From: Meandrina meandrites
Taxonomy: Eukaryota; Cnidaria; Anthozoa; Scleractinia; Meandrinidae
Direction: 5' to 3'
Assembly: GCA_963693305.1 (NCBI GenBank)
Contig: OY855905.1
Coordinates: forward strand, 31,739,937 to 31,803,936
Length of the DNA: 64,000 nucleotides
Shown here: positions 35,002-47,649 of the stretch, piece after piece
Layout of the letters: each line of letters begins with the position of its first letter
How positions within the stretch are numbered: the stretch's first letter is position 1
Program-made: the position numbers and the translations under genes
Notes under the pieces: generated by a model
The model's input: the letters and a program-made list of their open reading frames with translations, nothing else
Databases searched by the model: none
What the model was told of the DNA's origin: nothing

Positions 35002-37021
35002 ACCGTTATTGTGATTTCCGTTTCCGCAATAAAGCTGCCTTCATGCGTTTCATATTTGATTGATGATTCGTTCCATCCTGAAGGGTGTCATCACTGAAAA
35101 AGCGATTCAATTCTAGTCAAATTTAGTTGAAACTCGTCACAAACTAAAAGTTAAGAGCATATATATAATAGCTACGTACACTTAAATGTGTTGTCACACC
35201 CGCTTTCTGCAGTCAAGGTAGCTAACGGGCAAAGCGCCCGCTAATTAATGAGTTTGCGGAAATGCATAATTATGCAAACTGTTTTATGGAATGACTCACA
35301 GAAATAAATCCAACTGAAAAGCGCGTCCTTTTTGACGGCAATTCGCAAAAGCAGTCGCTGTGATTGAGGTTGCGGCCGGGCTCAACTACGATGACAATCG
35401 AAGATGGTGCGCTTTTTAGTTGATTTCGATTCTTGAGTAATTCTGCATTCCGCAACGACAAGTCATGCCACACGCCTCTCCGCAGGCTCGTTTCTCCTCA
35501 GTTACCCTCACCGCCCTTTCTAGTGTTTGAAGATAGGTTATTTATGTTGGTAAGTGCGGTTGTTCTCCGAGGAGGTCAAGCGAAAATCTACGGGGAGGGT
35601 TCAGAGCCACCTTAAAAGGACTAGGTAACGTATTTTCAGGCAATTTCTGCACTAGTCAACTGGTCATAGAACTCGGCTGTCTCAGTTATAAGATATGTCC
35701 AGGGAATGAACGCTAATTAGATGCACGTTCTTTATGATAGGCATCGCAATGTGTCCTCATTAATAAACGTTCACCAAACACACTTTATTCTGTCAAATAT
35801 GAAGTAATATGGAAATGCCAAATGATGCAGTCTAACACTGTAACACGAAGTACTTATTAAACAATACTTGCGGCTTTCTGATTTTAAACCCTAACTTATA
35901 AAACTGAAAACACTGAAAAACAAAAAACACTCTATTGTGTCATGACAGATGTGCATTTGAGAACTGCCTTTGAAACTGAATACAGTTGAACGTTTCAAAG
36001 CCTAGTTTTCGCATTTTTACTGTCTTAGAAGCCAGTGGCTTCTAGCAAGTCTTAAAATCGAGAAATTTGCTTCTGACATGGCACAAAAGAGGTGATGATT
36101 ATTTTATTACTAGGAGAGTATCTTGCTTACAATCACTGTCTTAATTTTAGAAAAAGTGGGACGCATTTTCTGCAGTTTTAACTTTAAGTGTAACATCATA
36201 AACACCCTTGTTCCTCAGCATTTTCAAATTGAGAAGAAATAAAATGTTAACGTCAAGTAAATTCTAGTTTTTTTTAAAAAAAAAAATGCGTAGTCCATGT
36301 GTCATGTTTGTTGCCACTGTTAGCATTTTATGACTTTAAAAGCGCCCTGGGGGCGAGATTGCCGGGAGGGTCCATGGACCTGCACCCTGTTTGCAGACTG
36401 GTTTTCTTGTTTCTCTTTTTCATCAAACATGAACCACGAAGTGGCGTGAAGCACTGGTGAAGGAGCCACGAAGCGACGAAAACGAGTCGCGACGCGACGT
36501 GCGAGGTTTTCTGCATGATTTTCTTCTTTCGCCCCTTCAACGCCCGCGAAAGCTTTTTCGCTTTCGCTTTAGTACAAGAAAGAAGAAGGAAAACCTTGGA
36601 ACCGTTACATCCAGAAGCATATGCTACCGGGAACGTCCCTTTCCCGGTTCACGTCCCAAGAGCCCCTTTTCTCTTTTCTTTTTATGCGGGCTCTCGAGGG
36701 ACGAGATTGGGGAGCCCAATAATTGGGCTCCCCAATTTCATACTCATAATCATACTTATTATTAGTACGATACACTTAAAATCAGTCAAACAGATATGCA
36801 ATCTTTCTTTTTAATGGCATCATTCCTCCTGCTCTTAGTCCGTATGTACCAGCCGCCCACAAAAAGGCGAAAAAGGCGGTAAAATACAACAACAGCTACT
36901 GGGAGTCTGGGACTGAACAATAGGAAAATGTATGCTAATATATGCAATCTCAGCGTCGTTCGACGAAGCACACCCATTGCACGAATATTCGATCCACTGT
37001 TTGTTCTCTTTATTCGTGAAG
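35002..37021. other. intergenic, upstream of the tetraspanin gene
   Basis: No supported gene. A CpG-richer stretch at about 36310–36740 (GAGTCGCGACGCGACGTGCG; CCGGGAACGTCCCTTTCCCG) precedes the tetraspanin start by some 300 bases and could include its promoter. It ends in a perfect palindrome at 36711–36741. A poly-T/poly-A stretch lies at 36270–36286. Confidence 0.4.
36711..36741. repeat. perfect 15-bp inverted repeat with 1-nt spacer
   Basis: ATTGGGGAGCCCAAT, one A, then ATTGGGCTCCCCAAT: a perfect hairpin-forming palindrome. Confidence 0.85.
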
Positions 37022-40000
37022 ATGGCGGAGGAAGGGAAAGTTAGCAAGGTTCTAAAGTACATCCTATTTGTATTCAACCTTCTCTACTGGGTAAGCATTG
37101 AAAATATTGCTGCAAATGTGTTAATGTGCGTGTTGTAAGCGACATCAGTGTGACTTCCAACCGCTGTAAATATTCCTTTTACTGTTTATGAGGTTGTTAG
37201 AAAACATTCCAATCAAGTTCCCTTACACTTTTCAAAACTCGGTTTATCCGCAAAACTGTACAACATGCTACTTAAACTTAATTGTTATCGCAGATCAGAT
37301 CTTTGGGCTGCACGACACCTCGATTGAGCTAAAGTTTTAGCGTAATTATAATACGTTGCCTTCGCTTTCTTCGTTGTTGTTTGATATTGGCTATGAACAG
37401 TTATTCTCGATGATGATTTTATTCCCTTATCATTTATCGAGTGTCTTTGCTTTGTACAAATTAGGGTGCACGTTGGTGCATTTCTTACTGATTTTGTGGT
37501 GTTAATGGAAAAGCAGCGAGCTTTAGAAAAGTGAAAGACAGTTAACATGTAGCTTCTGTGATGTGCCTTTTAGATCTGTCCAATGAAAACGTACGGCGAC
37601 TCGGTTTTTAATACAATATTAAAAACATATAAACAGCAGTAAAAGATAAAAATCTTTTATGTTTGTACGGGGAATTCATGTGGTGGTCAATATTTTGAAA
37701 TAAAAAACAACGTATTTTGAAATACATTATAAAATATTTTGAAAAAAATCAAGTCATTGTCAAACATGTAAATAATTTGTTCTAGAACCTTTGATCTGTT
37801 TGTATGCTGCAAATCAGTCATATCCTGGCGCTGACTGTGAAATAATGCTCCAAAAGGCTTGGATCCACTTTGGGCCATATTTTTTATCAGTTTACAAAAC
37901 CATATACATGTACAATATTTTTATCATTGATTAATTATAATCCAAATTTATCGAACTCCATAAATTATTAGTTTCTCAAATCTTGTACTTTACTCAGACT
38001 GTCAGTCACTGCAATTTTATAACCCATGATTTCTCTAACTCTCATTTCTCAAACTAACTTGCATTTTCCTTTGGAGGTGCAAGAAATTGGGATTCCGCTG
38101 AAGTTGATAATACATGTACAGTTGTGTAATACAGTAGTCTTGACACCCACTAGTAAAAAAAATAGTGCAGTTCAGGCCCTCTAGATCTCCCTGTCACACA
38201 ATGCAATAAAGAGAGGGTACAGGGACAATAGTCTGCACGTGCCCCTGATAAACCAATCACGTGCGACCCTCAAAACAAAAAGTCTAGACAAAAAGTCTAG
38301 TCTCCGTCTTGGTGGATGTCAATCACCTCTGCCTCTTTGTCAAAAGCTGCACGAAAACTCAGTTGTCTCAATATTATATATTGAATTTCCTGTGTTAGAA
38401 GATCAGGTTTGAATACATCTGGGATGACACAAAAACATTTGATGAATCAGAATTGAAGAATTCTTCTGAATCCTGCTCTATCTGATTGCATACATTTTAT
38501 ATATATAAAAAAAACAGTTATTTTGGCACATGCTGTCGACGGCTGTTTATATTTCCTACTAACACAATGTGCAGTTCCAGAAAATATCCATACCTCCACC
38601 ACGGAGGGAATTCCAGCCAAGACCCCCCACCTCTCCGGAATTTCCATTTTTGTGAAGGAAAATAAACCCCCCCCTCCCCTCCGGAATTTCCAAAAGTTTC
38701 TTTCATACCCCCCTGTCCCTCTGGAAAAAGCGATTAAAAAAGAAATTGTGCAAATGTTGTAAACATTAGGCCGCCTTCCATTGTAAACATCGCTATAGTG
38801 TTCAACCGATCGATCGAACCATCTTCGATACATACTGTTGAAGACAAAAAATAAGTCAGTAATTTCTTCAAATGTAAGCAGAAAAAATATCTGGTAGTCA
38901 CTTGTAAGATTACCTTGATGTATAACAATTCATCCCCTTTCATTCCAATCCAAAAGAAAACCGCTAAATGTATTAGAACATGGATTGAAAACTGTTGACA
39001 ACATTCACCGTAAAATATGTGATCACAAAATCGCAAACACGCTCGCAGAGAAAGCCAAATTGACCCGGAAAATTGCAAACAAATAGCGAGAAATAACAAG
39101 AACAAGATATTCTTGGGTTTCTGAAATTGTTACACTATTTTCATCATCAATAAACAGACAAATGTTCGCAAACAAGGACGACTTTCTTTCGATCGAACGT
39201 GAGAAACAAACAACTCTAGTCACCAGTGCATTTCGGTCAAACCATGTGACAATTTTTTGTGGACTGGTACCAAGTAATGGCGGTCGCGTTCGTGGAACAA
39301 CATGGAGGATTTCTGCGAACTTGTTAGCTTTCACTGTGCTTTCAGGAAGAAGAAAACCTGTTTAAAATGTAATATGGTCGTGTATCAAAAACCTAGGCTG
39401 CTATTTTTTCTATGTAAAAGATTTTCAGAGTAGGTAAGAAACGATTTTGAAACAAATTTGCATGGCATCGAACTTGACCATCTGGAAACGTAAATTCACT
39501 GACAACCCCCCCTCCTCTCCGGAATTTCCTGGGCCTTTGACCCCCCCCCCCCCCACCCCTCTGGAATTTCCAATTCCCTCCGTGGTGGGGGTATGGATAT
39601 TTTCTGGAACCACACAATCAATAGTATGACTCTCAGTAAATAATTTGGCCCTTCCACTTAAAATTATCCTTTTTACTTATGGTACAACTACCTTGTATTT
39701 GCTCAGTATAAAGTACAACGGGATTCAAATGTTCCTACGTTCGAGTTTATATAGGAATTTTATAAGATTTGTCAACAGACAATCACGCATGAATGATTGA
39801 CAACCATCTCAAATATACATGCGCAGTAGTGCTTAGCTAAAAAGCTGACTAACCGGCGAGCATGCCCAGACAATTGCCCCTGGACCCTCTCCCCCATGCC
39901 GTTGTGTGACAGAGAGAAAGCCAGAACTGGACTAGACATCCCCTGGGTGACATGCCAAGTGACCTATTTGTAGCTGGGTCATATGCATGTCTATGTATAA

Positions 40001-43000
40001 TACTGAGGTATACTAGGAATTTCACGGTGAAAGTGAGTGCTGGCTATAGGAATTAAAGATTACACTACACTATTTTTGAAGTGTGGAGCGTAACAGCGGT
40101 AATTAAAAGCGTTCAAAATTAACAAAAGAGATGTCAGACTGAATGCACCCGACATCACATACACGTAATATTGATCTCTTTCCCTGGGCTGGTTGGAACA
40201 AATGGAGAAAAAAAACTGGCTGAAAATGTTACTAACAACATAACGGCCTTAAACAAGTATTCGGCATTGAATAGCATGAACAGCTAGAATTGTAACAAGT
40301 TGCAGAAGACTTCCTTTTCTTAAAAAAAAATAAACAATGGCTATCATTAAATTTAAGTGTCAGGGATCATTATGTGTAACTTTCACTGCTCCTGAATATA
40401 CTTTCCCTAGACTGCCAAAAAAATGTATGGACATTTTTGTTAACAATGCATCCATTAACAAAGCAGCGTTCAACAGCATATTCGGTGTTCAATACCAGTT
40501 TAAGTAACAATCGTAAAAAAAAGCAGATGTTTCCATATCTCCCTAGAAATCAAACAATTGCCTCGCGAGCAAATATAGCAGAATTTACACGATCATACGC
40601 TGCAGCAGCATGCAAAAGTGGGAAAATCGCATAAAATTTCGCTTTAAAATACGCCCAACAATATAACAGTGCTCAACAGGGTATTGAAAGCTGAATAGTA
40701 TTAAAAGTTTAATTGTAGAACTTAGCAGACGCTGTTTCCCAAAACAACATCGGAAGCATTTCTGTAACATTATAAGGTATTATATGGACCTTTCGCCCTG
40801 ACATAAATGTACTAAAGTGCACTTTTGTAGTGCTGCTTGAAATTCAGTGCAAATTTCGGTTCTAACAACAAAGAAGCATTAAACAGCATATTCAGTTTTC
40901 AACGCTATTTATAGGTAGAATTTTACAATGTAGCAGATGACATTTACATATCTCCCAAAACATCAAACAATTATTTACTGTATACTTTTAATAAACGCTA
41001 CTTCACGCAATCCTATGACAAACGGTAATTCACGCAATCATATGACATAATAAAAATATACAGAATGGTAGACTGCATGCGCTAAATCTGACATCCAAAA
41101 TTTGGCTCCGAACCGCATACACAACACAGGATACCCAACACACACAGGATTACCAGAATAGTGTGCTGCCTCGCTAAGGCAAGTCCGGCCAGCAAATATG
41201 TTGCCAATCACTGATTTGTTGGTTTATTTTCCATTTCTAGGGCATTGGTGGCGTTATGATAGGCATTGGCTGTTGGGCTGTGACACAAAAGAGCGATTAC
41301 AAAGAATTCTCCAGCATCTCAACTGATCCAGCAGCTGTTATGATTGCTGTTGGGGTTTTAATTTTTGTCATTTCCTTTTTTGGTACAGTAGGTGCTCTTC
41401 GGGAGAACATCTGCTTCCTAAGAACTGTGAGTACTTATATCTTCTTTTTCCACAGATTTCAGTATTTGCATGTGCGTGTGAGGATAGCAAATAAATAGGA
41501 CTTGTTACAATTCAAAAAATTGTTACATATGTACATTTAAAGTGGTCATACAGTACCGCCCATAACTATTAACCCATTAGCATGTGGTAAAACCTTGTCT
41601 TGGACAAACATGACTGTCAATATTTAATGCCGCATCGATGTATGGTATACCATGGTGAAGAAACAATACTAACTAACTGCTATTGTCAAACAATATTGTT
41701 GTCCTTTTGATTGCTTTTAACTGTGAAAAGTAATTCATGGTCAGGAACATTCTCTCATTTGTAGATACATATAACAGATATCCTGCAATATGTAGTTTGG
41801 CAAGACTGTTTTGAATTCTTGCAAAGTGCTGCATAACCACAATTTTTCTAGCTGGAAAATGCATTTTAATTGACAATTTGTTGAATCATAAACAATTATC
41901 CTACTCAGTCATGTTGAATATCGCCTGATTTTAGTCAACTGCTCCATCTCCATGTCATCTAATACAATGTACATGTATGTGGCAATGTTCTGTGTGGTTT
42001 CATGGGAGAATAATAATTATTGTTAAGTGTAGGTTCTTTATTAATGAAACCTACATGTATACTTGCAAATGATAATTAACACTTGAACCGCTGTAATAAC
42101 TGTATTGTTGTTTTTGTTGCTTTTCAGTATATGATTGTCATGATAATTATTGTCATTTTGGAAGTGGTAGCTGGACTGCTTGCTTTTGCATTTTGGCCTG
42201 AGGTATAACTCATTTTGAGTCATTGAATTTGAAATACAAGCTAAGCAGCCCATTACGTAACAAAAACTTCATCTGAATGTGTTGTTTGTACCAGTATGTT
42301 TTGTTGCCGGATATCCAAGTGTTTCAGATAAGAGCATTTCCAGGACAAAACCTTGGTATAAATTAATGTTGACCACCTAACCATAAATCAATGAAAACTA
42401 CTGATGACAATTGCTCTTGCATCTACATGTATATATGGATTTCTGTTGATCCTAATACTGACAATAATTCTTGTTTGGCATCCTCGCTCAGCCTTTTAAA
42501 AACTTGTTGGAACACTGAATTGTTAATTTGTACATTCATTATTAATAAATATTTCAAAAATTGTTGCAAGAATAGTCAGGGAATTGAAATTGATTGTTTA
42601 CTGAAGAAGATTAAATTATAAACAGTAACTAATATAATTTCCCCTATACCCCATGTCATGTTATGTTATGTTATGTATTTGTTTTCCCTACCCTGGTACT
42701 CCAGCAAATTTATTGCAGTTTTATTTACAAGGTACATGTTCACTGTATAGAAGTAATAAATGTAAATGTTCTGTGATCATCAATAGGTCCAGAAATCAGT
42801 GGACAATCAGTTTAAAAAAGCTATCGAGCAGTACAGAGATGATCCTGATCTACAGAATGCCATTGATGCTGTGCAAGAGGGTGTAAGTAAAGGAATCGTG
42901 AATTTTGTTTTACCCAACTACAGATTTTTCAAGACATAAAATGCCAACCTGTAATCCTTGTAGCAAACAAGAAGCAGTGACATGCGATATAGAAAATAAA

Positions 43001-44522
43001 AACATTTTACAATTGTACATAGATCACAAACAAATTCTATCTCAAAACCCAGAATTTTCATCTGCATTTTAAACATTCTATTCATGAGTATATACCCCAA
43101 AATCCTGTCTTTTAATTGTACTGTACATTGTAAATCCACAAAGGGAATTCTAGGTCTGGCAAAAAGGCGTAAATTATGCATTTATTGACCACATGTGGAG
43201 GACTTGCATACAGTCATGTACATGCTAACTAAACATAATTTACATGTACATGTACATGTAATGCTGCAGATTATAAACACACAATTTTACAATTTTTTTT
43301 GGCAGTTCGAGTGTTGTGGAAGCTCAGATCTTAATGACTGGGATATCAACCGCTACTTCAAGTGTGGTGGAATCTCCCCTGAGGAGTGTGGAGTTCCACA
43401 CACCTGTTGTGTGCGTGAACCAGAACAGGTATGATGGTGATAGCTGTAATGATGAATGACAATGGTAGACTAACGTAAAATAATAGTTTCAGCAATAGGT
43501 AATTGTTGGATGAGAATTTTGCAATATCCAGCTGTGTCAGTGTTATAACCAAAGGTTGAGACCTTGATTATACTTAATGGACCACTCCCTGGGGTTTTCA
43601 GGGCCAATGTGAAACAAATATTGTATTAATGTACATAACATGGTGAAAATCCCAACTGGCAGGAGGCAGACCACTTGTTAAAAATTATTCGTGTTACAAT
43701 CCAGTTTACAAAATCTTTTTACTTCTTTACAATTCTTGATTTGCTGTTTTGCTTACAGAAACCTAACATACAGTGTGGCTGGCATGTTAGGAAGCAACAT
43801 GTGAGTACATTTAGCTCTTACCGCATAACAATACACTACCGTAGTTCTGTTTTCAACTATCGATGAGTGCAGTATATAGTGCACTATGCAATTCCCGCCT
43901 TTTAGCAATATAAGTTTTTAAATGATTGTTTTTAGCTAAATTTTTGGTGGCTTTGAACTGTCCACCTTCATCAGAGCGATAGAACTCCAGTATTTTCAGT
44001 TGTAGCAATATGAAGTTTGGTTCTTTTTTGCAGCGCTTGGCTCTGAAGGGTAAAATTTACATTACTGGCTGCTTGGATGCTGTTTGGGAATGGTTCAGAA
44101 ACCATCTTCTAATTGTTGCTGCAGTGGCTGTGGCTTTTGCCTTCCCTGAGGTAAGAATTTAGCATCTTTTTCTATAATGGGTCCAGTCTTTTCCATTTGG
44201 AACTTAGAGATTGTTTACATGGAAATGCATTTAGGAGTTGGTTTTACTTAACCAATGAAATACAGTAACTAAACTTTCAGATACTATTAGACACTTATTC
44301 CAATTGTTTTCTTTTGTTTAGTTTTTACTATTTAGCACTTATGGTTTTTCATGGGTTAAACAAAACCACTCCAGATTGTTTGTCTTTCCAAGTAGTTCTA
44401 CATTGTACAGTTTTGTATCCTTCAAGATGATACAGAAAAGAAAAGTTTGTTCACAAGTGTTGACTTGTATGTAGCAAAAATGATGTTGCACATGTATGTG
44501 CCGTAGGATTTGATAACACTGC

Positions 44523-44587
<65 letters not shown>

Positions 44588-44821
44588 TAATTGTTATCAT
44601 CATCATCATCACCATTATTGCTGCTATTAGTATGAAAAAGAAAGCCAACAGGCTATGCTAACAAGTTTCCTTTTCCTTCTTGTCACAAGGTTGCTGGAAT
44701 TGTCATGACTCATTTATTCATAAAACAAATTGAGGAGCAGATTGAAGCATGGAAAAACCCGCCAAAGTACCGATACAGGCCAAGTCAGGATGTGAATGGA
44801 AGAAGTGGCCCGTTCTATTAA
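37022..44821 (+). CDS. TspanC8-type tetraspanin (eight exons)
   Basis: Exons are 37022–37090, 41241–41426, 42128–42202, 42787–42882, 43306–43428, 43759–43800, 44034–44150 and 44690–44821. All introns are phase 0 and the product is 279 aa. The protein has a short cytoplasmic N-terminus (MAEEGKVSKVLKY), TM1, a small loop, TM2 and TM3 (VGVLIFVISFFGTVGALREN; MIVMIIIVILEVVAGLLAF), a large extracellular loop, TM4 (LLIVAAVAVAFAFPEVAGIV) and a cytoplasmic tail. The loop carries CCG at residues 145–147 and eight cysteines in all (ECCG, KCGG, ECGVPHTCC, QCGW, TGC), the signature of the TspanC8 group (TSPAN5, 10, 14, 15, 17, 33). In animals these bind ADAM10 and govern its exit from the ER and substrate choice, and through it Notch-type shedding. 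Loop sequence and TM4 look closest to TSPAN33/14, but orthology is not settled. Length is typical. Confidence 0.9.
38165..38265. repeat. outer arm (left) of nested inverted repeats in intron 1
   Basis: CAGTTCAGGCCCTCTAGATC and CCTGTCACACAATGCAATAA match, inverted, the block at 39855–39955 with moderate divergence. Confidence 0.6.
38568..38725. repeat. inner arm (left) of nested inverted repeats in intron 1
   Basis: GTTCCAGAAAATATCCATAC, CTCCACCACGGAGGGA and repeated CTCCGGAATTTCC units with C-runs. The inverted partner is 39500–39613. Confidence 0.75.
39500..39613. repeat. inner arm (right) of nested inverted repeats in intron 1
   Basis: Read on minus it starts GTTCCAGAAAATATCCATAC, then CCCCACCACGGAGGGA and GGAAATTCCAGAGGGG-type units, closely matching 38568–38725. 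Confidence 0.75.
39855..39955. repeat. outer arm (right) of nested inverted repeats in intron 1
   Basis: Read on minus it gives CAGTTCTGGCTTTCTCTCTG then TCACACAACGGCATGGGGG, the diverged partner of 38165–38265. Confidence 0.6.
44523..44587. repeat. (AAT)n microsatellite
   Basis: About twenty-one AAT units in the last intron of the tetraspanin gene; the poly-Tyr frame on the minus strand is an artefact of this array. Confidence 0.93.
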
Positions 44822-46015
44822 CCTCCTTTTTTTCTAGTTGTCCATGTACGTGTCAATGCATTTTCTTAGATACTATATGCAAAGCTTTCTTGTCAGTCAA
44901 GTTGGTGTCAATCAGTCAGCTGTAGTATTGTGATTAGCATCACTCAACTTTTTCTGCACTTGTCCCCAGCTACCTAAACCCATGTTCTGTCCGGTTTACT
45001 ACATGTACACGTTGAAATTAATTTTGTAGCTATCTTGACTGGCTGAGCTACATGTATTTCTTTATCAGATGCAAACGTTGTTGGAAGATTGTTGCATGCA
45101 CGTGTACAATTGTAATTACCACACCTCCGTATACCTACACTGTAATGTCAGATGTTTTACCTGCTGTGGTTTAAAGCCCGTACTCATGCTGGTGGTGAAA
45201 ATTCCCTTGTTATTTTGAAAACAGCAATTTTTGAAAAACCTTTTGTCACTAATACTATTTTATACAGCTGTCTACATGTTAAATAATTATTGTAAAGTTC
45301 TGTTTCACTTTACTTGTTGTTCTTAGTTTTTATTTAACATCGAGTATTACTGACGACTTGACAGTAGCTGGTGTTCTAAGTGCAATTAAATAATGCAGGC
45401 AATTTTCATGAAATGAGCATTGCCTCAACAGGTGTAATTATTATGATACTAATCATAGCCATTCCATTCATCTCGTGCCTTGTTCACATCAACTGAACAT
45501 GTGTATTTAAACCAGTTTTATACATTGAAAGTCAAAATCATTGCTAAAACACTGAAAGCTTAAACTTTGTGTAGGATTAAAATACACCAGTGGCAGATCT
45601 GTGTGAGAGACCTTCAACGTTATGATTAAGTTTTAGTTTTGATTTGAACAGGGTATCATTCCGTCAGTATTCGCCATTTGTTTCTTTAATTTATGCATGT
45701 CACGGATTTTTTTGTTAAAAGTTAAGCTCTCCTGTGTTGATCAGCTGCTGTATTCTCTTGACCAGCCTGTCTAAAATTTTCAGTTCATAGTCAAGAGAAT
45801 GTAGAAGTTGATCATGGCAGTTGTAACTAGTGGTAAGATATAACCTTGCTAAATAGAGTGGGTTACCAGGATGTGCTTGCTTTGGTATTGCTGTCAATTG
45901 GTTCCAGAAACTAATGCAACTTGCTCACACCATACATTAATGTAAGTCTTTTCGTAATGAAGGTGGCATCTTAATTACGGTCGTGACTATTACCATAGTT
46001 ACTAACTATGCTATT
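44822..46015. other. tetraspanin 3' flank / probable 3' UTR
   Basis: AT-rich sequence without a second coding exon. It probably includes the tetraspanin 3' UTR, but no single polyadenylation site can be chosen. Confidence 0.4.
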
Positions 46016-46236
46016 CAAATGGACACTCCAAAATCAGAAATCCACTGCGAGACTGGAACCCATGCACTCGTCCCACTTTGGTTAGCTTGCGGTTAGTTCC
46101 ACTCCGGTTTGCGTGCGGTTAGTTCCACTCCGGTTTGCTTGCGGTTAGCTTTCATCTCTTAGTAAGGGTAGCACAATATGCAGAAGTGGGTTCCAGTTCT
46201 CCCCACGGATTCCTTATTTTGGAGTATCCATTTTAG
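46016..46236. mobile_element. MITE with ~45-bp imperfect TIRs
   Basis: Left TTCAAATGGACACTCCAAAA and right (reverse strand) CTAAAATGGATACTCCAAAA are inverted copies that continue through GGAACCCA about 45 bases in. The centre carries 26-bp tandem units GCGGTTAGTTCCACTCCGGT. No coding capacity. Confidence 0.75.
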
Positions 46237-47101
46237 TCACGCCATCTTATTACCGGCAATGGCCGATGTAGACCGAATACTTTCTAAACTACGTGTCGGA
46301 CGCCGTCGGTAACTATCGGCGGCCTTCGGTTTTTATCATAGAACAAGGATATTAATTTAAGGTGCATTTGTACCAAGTGTCAAGGAAGTAATAGAAAATA
46401 ACGTAAACGGGTTAGAATATATTCCCTACTGGTAGTAAAGCTTAAAGTATGCCATACACGCACTTAACTTTTGTAATATAACAAGGTGTGTATATTTTGA
46501 TATAGTTTGATAAAATAGGCGCGATGTATTAAATGGCGTTGATGTCCATAGAAGGCTTGAGTCAATGCACGTTAAACAATACAATACAATCTAATTCTGT
46601 TGTACAAATGTCGTTTGAAAATACCTTGGTTATATTACTTCCGCCACTTTACAAAGCAAATTGGAAGAGAAAAACAGCTGTGGATAATTTTTTTTTCTTG
46701 AACCAAAATCGACAGCAAGTTGATTTTCTTTTTCCTGTTCCAGAGGTTCGTAAATTTCAAGGGAGTGAAATGAGACACTTTCCTCTGCGAACAAAATTGT
46801 TGACCTTTACTGGAGTCGAAGTAATGAAATCGCCCTAACAAATATCATGGAATGTATATTTCTATAAATTCTAGATGTACGTACCCTTCGTGCCAGTTAC
46901 AACAACACATGCGGATTGATAATCGTAATAGATCGTTTTCACGTGACGTCATCAGATACTAAAATCCAAATCTAAAGAGACACCAACGTTTGCATCTGCA
47001 TCAGGCATAAGAAGTACTTAAATTATATCTTTTTGAAAAATAGGGCGTGCCAAGAACCGATCGGATTCGAGCACCAGATATTTCCTGTATTTTAACCGCT
47101 T
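46237..47101. other. intergenic, nothing recognised
   Basis: A 101-codon frame (46533–46838) has no domain or splice support and an overlapping opposite frame; I do not call it a gene. Confidence 0.4.
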
Positions 47102-47281
47102 TTACGTGCCAGTGATTTTCCGCTTAGCTGCCACGTGGCCTTAGCTTTAATATCGCAAACACATGTTAAAGGCTCATAAGGCTCACAGAAATTACGTGCC
47201 AGTGATTTTCCGCTTAGCTGCCACGTGGCCTTAGCTTTAATATCGCAAACACATGTTAAAGTCTCATAAGGCTCATAGAAA
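47102..47281. repeat. 90-bp direct tandem duplication
   Basis: Two head-to-tail 90-base copies beginning TTACGTGCCAGTGATTTTCC and differing at only two or three positions, so the duplication is recent. No coding frame. Confidence 0.9.
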
Positions 47282-47304
47282 TTAGACGGCTAACTTCAGC
47301 TTTG

Positions 47305-47306
47305 TG

Positions 47307-47339
<33 letters not shown>

Positions 47340-47340
47340 G
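47305..47340. repeat. (AAT)n microsatellite
   Basis: About ten AAT units shortly after the 90-bp duplication. Confidence 0.85.
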
Positions 47341-47554
47341 TCGTAATAATGAGTCGTTCATTTAACTTAGTTTCACGGTTCTCTCCGCCATCGGAGCTGA
47401 CGCCGCTACACAAAGGTAATGAATAAGTTTGCAACTGGACTGTCGATTGTAACTTTGATCAGAGTGAACTTCTTACAATTCGGTGGTTTCATGTCCATTC
47501 CTTTCCAAACATTTTTTGTCTTTTTTTTTGTTTTGTTTTGTTTTTCTGTTTTTT

Positions 47555-47645
47555 TTTTAATGTCGCTTATAAGCCTCTCAGTTATAAGCCCACCGAAAAC
47601 CATTACGAAGTTGCCAGAGCTCAGGGCTTGTAACTGGCATTTCAG
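47555..47645. mobile_element. degraded fragment of the CCGGTTATAAGCCC element
   Basis: CGCTTATAAGCCTCTCAGTTATAAGCCCACC…TTACGAAGTTG…CAGGGCTTGTAACTGG follows the same word order as the right part of the complete copy at 55329–55680, but is more diverged and lacks the terminal repeats. Confidence 0.55.
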
Positions 47646-47649
47646 GCAT

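Noticed and set aside
36457..36814. Overlapping 100-codon frames upstream of the tetraspanin
   Set aside because: Several frames are open at once in a CpG-richer stretch; composition is unlike protein and no homology is recognised.
44451..44648. Poly-tyrosine protein
   Set aside because: It is a translation of an (AAT)n microsatellite in an intron.
46533..46838. Possible small gene of 101 codons
   Set aside because: No domain, signal peptide or splice context, and an equally open frame on the other strand.
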